Part shown: positions 58,290-64,000 of the stretch, one piece after another | Position numbering within the stretch: position 1 is the stretch's first letter | Layout: each line of letters opens with the position of its first letter | Source: Schistocephalus solidus | Taxonomy: Eukaryota; Platyhelminthes; Cestoda; Diphyllobothriidea; Diphyllobothriidae | Direction: 5' to 3' | Length of the DNA stretch: 64,000 nucleotides | Assembly: GCA_017591395.1 (NCBI GenBank) | Contig: WEDG01000819.1 | Coordinates: forward strand, 326,235 to 390,234 | Translations under genes and position numbers: made by a program | The notes under the pieces: model-generated | The model's database searches: none | The model's input: only the letters and a program-made list of their open reading frames with translations | What the model was told of the DNA's origin: nothing

Positions 58290-59792
58290 ATGGTGAATAT
58301 TGTCGTTAAGAGAGGCGATCAGCCTCAATTTTTACTCGAAACTCCCGTTAAAACACCTATAAAAGAATTGATTGAGACGACATGCGAAATATACAATTAC
58401 AGACTGAAAGTGTTTCGCATCGCCGATCACCTAAAGGAGCTAGCAGATCACGGTGTCAGCCTTCCTCCAAATATGCAGGTTCTTGTTCATCAAGGTTCTC
58501 GAAATCGGGTGTTTAGGGTCTGACAGATGACCAAATTGAGGACTTGAAACTGGTTGATGAATGGGGACAGAAGTGTATACCTAGTGGAGGATATATTGAA
58601 TGTAAGGATGACATTGGTCGCAGAAATGGGAAAGGTATACCCTTATTATTGTTCGCTACCATCATTTTCAGCGCCTACGGAACATCTGGCTGGCGTGCTC
58701 CGGAAAACAAGTGATGAGGCCAAGGCCATGATTTCTAAGGTGCTTCGTCCACCTTTATTAGTAATTTTTAATAGGATCTTGTAAAACAAAACAAGTTTAT
58801 GAATAAGGAAATCGTTCACGAGGCTTTTATGATGCTCAGTGGTGCAGTCACCATTGTCTACCCAATGGGACTGCCGCCTTACGACCCAATTCAAATGGAA
58901 CTGAAGAACGAGGAAGATCTCTCGGGTACACATGTGCGTTAAACCTGAACCGCCCAATTGACTTTTTATCATTGATAACTCGGCTTGTAAACTTTCCTCT
59001 CCAAGCGTCCTAATCCTATGCGAATTTTTAACTTTCCTCCTTTTATTACCTCTTATGTTTGCAAAAGTATCAACAAAATTTTATTCATCGTATTTACCCC
59101 CCACAATTATAGTTTTCAGGAGCAGAATGCAGATTCTGATAACCGAGGCAAAGAAACTCAACAGTTTCAAAAATCAATTTCTGATTATACCGAGTATCGT
59201 TTTCACCAGAAACATAAGTATAACCTGTGTAATAAATTCTCTGTGGCTTTTTTAAAGTTCACTGATAACTGTAAATAAACTGAGCATCCAACCAGTTCGG
59301 TACGTTTTGCATCCGAGGGACCAGCCTCCTACTTCGCCAAGATCTACACCTACTTTTTAATGGCTGCATCTCTTTACCGCACAAATGCCATTTTTCCTTC
59401 ATATTTCCCTGATTGTTTTTCAAACAGTCCCCTTTTTATAAACTTAATATCAGGCTCAGACAGAAGTTATACCTCCGGATGAAGCAACTATATGGTTTTC
59501 TGGGAAGGAGATGCTGTCCGGCAAGCTTTTATCGGACTACATAGGTAACAATGATAAGACGAAGATCATTATGAAAATTGCAAAGCGAGGAGGTGGAGCG
59601 CCTGCACGCGAATCTGTTATTTCTGAGGAGGACCAAAAGGCGATGATGAGCTATTATTATAAACGTCAGCAGGAGTTGAAGCAATTAGAAGAGAATGATG
59701 ATGACTCCTATTTAGACTCGAGTTGGGCCGAACCCGGACAGCTAAAGCGACACTTCCATGGTCTCGACAATATCAAACTGGGACCCAGATAA
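58290..59792 (+). CDS. CFAP298: CFAP298 (C21orf59/Kurly) homologue, five exons, 290 aa
   Basis: Coding exons: 58290-58478, 58517-58634, 58672-58739, 58775-58933 and 59454-59792 (stop TAA). Introns are 38, 37, 35 and 520 bp, all GT-AG; introns 1, 3 and 4 are phase 0 and intron 2 is phase 1. The joined protein is 290 residues, the same length as human CFAP298, and aligns end to end: VKRGDQPQFLLETP near the start, LPPNMQ/GLTDDQIEDLKL across intron 1, DDIGRRNGK/APTEHL across intron 2, then YPMGLPPYDPIQME, EEDLSGTH/AQTE across intron 4, GNNDKTKI, GGGAPARES, LEENDDDSYLDSSWA and LKRHFHGL near the end. The start at 58290 is chosen because it matches the family N-terminus; an in-frame ATG at 58218 would add 24 unmatched residues. 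In vertebrates the protein is needed for assembly of axonemal outer dynein arms and for ciliary motility. Here it would serve flame cells, sperm and a ciliated larva. A TATAAATA lies at 58209-58216. No AATAAA was seen close to the stop. Confidence 0.93.
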
Positions 59793-61611
59793 AAAACCGC
59801 CCCACAGAGGAATAATCGTACGAACTCACAGGACCAAAATCTTTCGGCCTTGCTCAGTGTACTTTTCTTCATTCCCGCTTCCATGTTACTTTTTATTTAA
59901 TTAGCATTTTCACTGTTTTCCTTTGAATTGTTTCTGTTATTTTGCTGGCTTTATCTTCCTCGGTCGATGGGACGTTGGTCGTGGTTCATGTGGCGCACTC
60001 TATAGCCCTCTACGCGTCGTCGCAAAGACGGTGTATCAAGTCAATATAACTGGTCAAAGCAGGTTTGCTTAACTTCATCGACCGGTCTTTTTCTAAGAAA
60101 CCAAACTATTGTAAATCGTTCGTTGCATGCTGATCATAGAATTCTAGCAGCAGATAATTTCTCAGGTTGTTGTTATTTAGCATCTAGTTTATGCGTTCTT
60201 GAGCGCGTCCCAAGTTATACTGAGGCCCTGCGACTGGACGTTGGTCCGTTACGTTGATAGCGCATAGAGGTGTCGAACTGAGTATCGTGGCTTCATGATA
60301 TCTGCCAGTCATATAGGCATTTCACCCAGCTTCTCCCCCTGTTAGGTTACAGCAAACCGGAGTGCTAGAGGGGATATCCGACAGTAATAAAAAAAATATG
60401 GCTTCGAAGGGTTTTTCTATGCAAGGCTCTCGGTTATTCGACGTTATATGTGACCTCACGGTGACACTGACGTTTAACGTGGCGTCTGCTTTGAAACCAG
60501 CCTATTTGTGAGATATTTAAAACGTTAACACTCGATCCCTGGTGAGGCCTTGTCGTTGTGAAGCTTAATGTACAGTTGTTCCTTAAGCTCGATTTGAAGC
60601 CTTTGGCGGTGCATAGTAATCCTCGATAGTATGGTACATCTGCCTTGTATCTGAATTCAGCCTCCAGAACCATTCTCACGGAAGTCGTGAAATCTTGACT
60701 TCATATGTGTTCCGCTGTGGGCGTGATGATCGGTCTCCATTTCCTAGACAATCGATCATCCATTGATCATAGGTTGTATTGATTAACTTGCCTATGCGCC
60801 TTTGAAATTACAATTGTACAATATTTTAGTGTAGTTTTGGCTGGCAAATGTCGTCCACTAAAGCTAAGAAGCTTTCTCTTACTTTTCAGGTATAACCTTA
60901 AAAATTTCATGTTTATTACCGTCAGGGACTGATTATACACGAATTCTTTCTCTGTCATTGCGTTTGGTTATGCTGTACTCTCCTCTAACTCTCTTTGAAA
61001 TTAGTTCAGGTTCGACCGCATTGCCTTATAGACCGACGGCTGGATCGTGTAGTGATTAGAACGTAGGATCGCCCCCATGACAATCCCTCCACAGCTTATG
61101 TACAGCCTCCGATCCGTCCTCGATCTCGGATGCTTGAGAACTTTCGAAATTTCAGGGCAACATGCTCTAGGTTGAAGAGATCTATTTCACATGTACTGCT
61201 TAGAGCGACGTATTCTCCGATGTTGATGGTATTCGTAATGTTTTGGGTGATTTTTAAATGCCCAGTATCCACTCCCGTGGTACTTCGATCACCGTGCTGG
61301 TTCAACCAATTTTTTATGATTAATCTTGGAAGTTTGCGCTTAATGAATGAAATAAGCTGAGGATAACTACTGTTGTTTGAGAACCGTCCTTCGAGTGAAG
61401 CCTGCAAACTTTTTAACTACTGGAGTCGTACGCACCCCATGTGCAAACAACTCTGACAGTAGTTTAGAACGATGACCGAGGGTAGTTTTTCTCTGAAGCT
61501 ATCCCTTGAGCGCTTACCTTACTGCTGCCCTTCGAGCTTGGCCTGAAATTTGTGCCTTGTGCGTAGCATTTTTAAAGAGAAGCTGTCTTTCTTCGCATCC
61601 ACCCCTTGATA
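59793..61611. other. Downstream of CFAP298; no gene recognised
   Basis: Two similar GGACGTTGGTC-containing pieces at about 59970 and 60236 may be a small local repeat. The minus-strand frame at 61096-61407 (103 codons) has no motif. Confidence 0.35.
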
Positions 61612-63240
61612 ATTCGACTGTCGATTTCGACGAGGTCCACCGCATGCTCCACACCAAGTGATGCACGGACGGTGACTTGCGCTTCGATTAGTTTTGAGTG
61701 CAAATAGCCTTGCGCCGCAGCTACCGCACTCTTCTCCCCCCACCTGAGCCCGGTGTCAGGACAGAGTCAAAAAGGCCGGAGGCGGGAGAGGTTGCAGGTG
61801 GCTGGCGCGGCCGGAGCCACCCCTGGGCGTGCCACCACACCTGGCTCGGATCCCACAGAGTAAGAGTGCCATAAAGGCCACATTAAGAAGGAGCCATTGC
61901 TGCCTGACTCTCAGTCAACCACTCCGCACAAAACACACTTTGGGCTGACCACGCGGTCCGAGTTATCCCGTCAGTTGGCAACCTTTCAAGCCATGGCTTT
62001 TAGCGCACCGTGATAGTTTCAAGTGCGTTAGATTGTTTATAGTGAGGAAAATGCGCTGAGCTGTCGACCTCTTTCTCTCCTCTACCCCCCACAGTCAGAC
62101 CACCGTCCAAGCCGGTCAGTTTTCTGATGCGGAAGTGGGCGCAGCTGCTGGTGACCTCGTCCAGGTGTACTACGTATACGACTCGGCCCCCCAAACACAA
62201 GCACCAAGATTTCACACAACAGGGGGTTGAACGGCTTACATCTCACAAGTGTGAGATAGCCAGAGGTCACGTTAAGATGGAGCCATCACAGCCTGGCTCT
62301 CAGACCACCAGTCAGCCACTCCACAAAACACACATTGGACTGACTGCTAGATGTGAGTGTAATTGTCAGTTGGCACCTTCCAACCCATGGCACTTATTCT
62401 CAAGCTCAGATCACACATGCAACAGACGAGTCACATGGAGAAAGAGCTGAGGATCATACTTGTCTCTTAAGCAGTTATGCAAACGGAGAGCATGTTTTTC
62501 TGTGGTGTTGCGCGTGATCATGTGAGGTGCACAGGCTGATGAGGAGAGATTTAGTGTTGTGGTATAGCCGGTGGTGTTCTACCGCAGTTTTCATGGAAAC
62601 GCAAGTGACCTAATAGGCCCATGGGGTGTGTGAATGTACGTGGGCAGTGCGGACCTTTGAGTCGGGTGCGGTGGGTGTATGTTGGTGCTCCTGGCACTAG
62701 TCCGCCGGTCTCTTTTCGATGGATTCACAAGTGACCGATCAGGCTGATACGTGATGTGCATTTGCGGTGACAATTAGGACAAGATAGGTCGGGAGGTGCT
62801 GAGTCTGGGGGGATCTGCTACTGGTACTAGTAGTCAAGCTCGTGGGAGGACTCTGGGAAGTGTTGATGGGTGCACAAGATGTGCTGGCATCGCGGTGGAT
62901 TCCGCTTACTTGGATGCGCATGTAACCGAGCAGACCTATGTGCTGAGTGAATGCGCGTGGGCAGTGGAGGTAGCGGTCTCTGCTGTGTGTTGGGGCTCCA
63001 GGCACTAGTTCGCCAGCCCCTGTGTGATGGATTCGCAAGTGATTGATCAGGCCGATTTGTGAGGTGAATGTGCGATCGCTATGTTGACAGGTTAGTACCC
63101 AGTCCCCATCGCTGGTACTGGGGGCATTGGTGTTGTTGGAGGTGACAGGTAGTCGGAGGTGGCTACTCGAGGTGGTGGGAGTGGGACAAGTGGTGTTCGT
63201 CGTCAATGGAGATTCTACCCAGGTATGCACTGTTTCGAGA
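61612..63240 (-). mobile_element. 5'-truncated LINE copy: C2H2 finger region and 3' untranslated region
   Basis: On the minus strand from 63240: a TTNTTCPTPTTS spacer, LTCQHSDRTFTSQIGLINHL (finger with its second cysteine changed), GAGELVPGAPTHSRDRYLHC, PRAFTQHIGLLGYMRI, another spacer, and a further degraded finger near 62600-62760. The 3' untranslated region runs from about 62590 down to 61612 with the same two-monomer plan as the 48-49 kb element (one monomer near 62260-62460, the other 61615-62075). An open frame of 187 codons (62739-63302) belongs to this remnant. Confidence 0.75.
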
Positions 63241-63285
63241 GATATTGATAAAAATTCGGTCACAAACCGAAAGACGTCCGTTTTT

Positions 63286-63452
63286 CGTTGACAAACGATC
63301 ACCGATCGTAAACGGATCTCACTCGTCCCGCTCTGACTCGGGGCTCATTCTCGAGCCCTGCCAGCAGCCACATAGCGGCTAGTCATAGTAAAGGCAGATT
63401 TACAATACCAACAAAGGCAAGGAAGACTGGAATGGCCATTTCTGGCTCATTA
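63286..63452 (-). repeat. S2 short repeat body and tail
   Basis: Minus-strand text: GATCACCGATCGTAAACGG, CACTCGTCCCGCTCTGACTC, GGGCTCATTCTCGAGCCC, GCCACATAGCGGCTAGT, AATGGCCATTTCTGGCTCAT. No tRNA-like head. It sits between two minus-strand LINE fragments. Confidence 0.65.
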
Positions 63453-63544
63453 TACGTTTCCCCTGTGATTTTCATTGACATTATAAATTCGCAAATATTT
63501 TGTAGAAACAATGCATGAAAATATAATTTCTTTAAGTCATTTCA

Positions 63545-64000
63545 TGGAAGACAGTTGAGTGGGGTGAGGCAGGTTTAGGTTGGTGCTCTTGGCACTGGTT
63601 GACCTGTCCTTGTGCGATGGATTCACAAGTGATCGGTCAGGCCAATGTGTGAGGTGAATTTGCGATCGCAACGAGGACAGGTTAGTACCGAGTCCTCATC
63701 GCTCGTACTGGGGCGGTGGTGGTGTTGGCGGTAGTCGGAGGTGACTACTGAGGTGGTGGGAGTGGGACAAGTGGTGTTCGTCGTCGTGATCGGCGCAGCG
63801 AGTGGAGGAGGGAGGATGGTGTCAGTGATCGTGGGTGGCGTGGGCATCGATGAAGTGGGTTGAGGTGATCGTCGTCGATGTAGGTCTGAGCCAGGTGTGG
63901 CAGAAGTTGAGGTTGTGGGATTGTTATTACATAGAGTTCGAAGATGTCCGACCAGGCTGGATTCTTGCACGAAATGTGAGTTGACAGCGTTGGCAGGGCT
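63545..64000 (-). mobile_element. Second LINE 3' fragment running off the window
   Basis: The minus strand enters at the window edge with a degraded first finger (CPxC-type text, SSLVGHLRT), a proline/threonine-rich spacer (PPLAAPITTTNTTCPTPTTS), then LTCPRCDRKFTSHIGLTDHL, an intact C2H2 start near 63620-63690. It repeats the same spacer-finger unit as the 61.6-63.2 kb copy, so it is a separate copy rather than the same one split by the S2 repeat between them. Confidence 0.7.

Noticed and set aside
58479..58523. Read-through of CFAP298 exon 1 into VLVHQGSRNRVFRV
   Set aside because: This is the 38-bp intron plus a wrong frame; splicing restores the conserved GLTDDQI text.
62127..62450. 107-codon plus-strand frame
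   Set aside because: Lies within the LINE 3' untranslated region; no motif.

Overview
This looks like a gene-poor, repeat-rich nuclear window from a flatworm, most likely a diphyllobothriidean tapeworm (Spirometra, Dibothriocephalus or Schistocephalus type). The reasons are very short introns of 35-38 bp, a flatworm-style noggin-like gene with a long insertion in its cysteine domain, and heavy loads of decayed non-LTR retrotransposons with C2H2 fingers, Penelope-like elements and tRNA-like short repeats. The lineage is inferred from recalled family resemblance; no database search was made.

Two protein genes can be supported well. On the minus strand, 21217-22620 is a single-exon secreted noggin-like BMP-pathway protein. 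It keeps all nine noggin-domain cysteines but has 133 residues between the fifth and sixth. On the plus strand, 58290-59792 is a five-exon CFAP298 (C21orf59/Kurly) homologue. Its splice sites can be assigned at every junction and give a 290-residue protein. The first is a developmental signalling protein and the second a cilia-assembly protein; they are not an operon and share no obvious regulation.

Most of the rest is mobile DNA, by region. 1.4-2.1 kb: Penelope-like element (PLE) with GIY-YIG end, minus. 2.4, 11.4, 26.7, 28.6, 37.4, 40.1 and 63.3 kb: short repeat family S2, with a tRNA-like head. 13.8-14.5, 23.3, 30.7-31.8 and 49.8-50.6 kb: short repeat family S1, a tRNA-like core bounded by inverted termini. 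29.9-30.6 kb: a long inverted (fold-back) element. 31.8-32.2 kb: a second kind of PLE fragment, minus. 33.8-35.0 kb: two terminal-inverted-repeat elements with a telomere-like CCCTAA-derived core. 35.8 kb: a 14-bp minisatellite. 39.4-42.3 kb: decayed LINE, minus. 43.3-49.0 kb: a nearly full-length but broken LINE, plus, preceded by an extra copy of its 5' end. 55.7-57.1 kb: two PLE reverse-transcriptase fragments in tandem. 61.6-64.0 kb: two LINE 3' fragments, minus. The isolated blocks at 3.6-4.0, 25.7-26.1 and 32.6-33.0 kb match the LINE 3' untranslated region and are best read as 5'-truncated LINE copies.

The most unusual items are the expanded noggin-like domain, the S1 element (tRNA-like core, inverted termini, a 14-bp target duplication, and a recurrent inverted composite with the same junction in two places), the 684-bp fold-back, and the inverted-repeat elements with a telomere-like core. 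No CRISPR, rRNA, genuine tRNA gene, operon or prokaryotic feature was seen.
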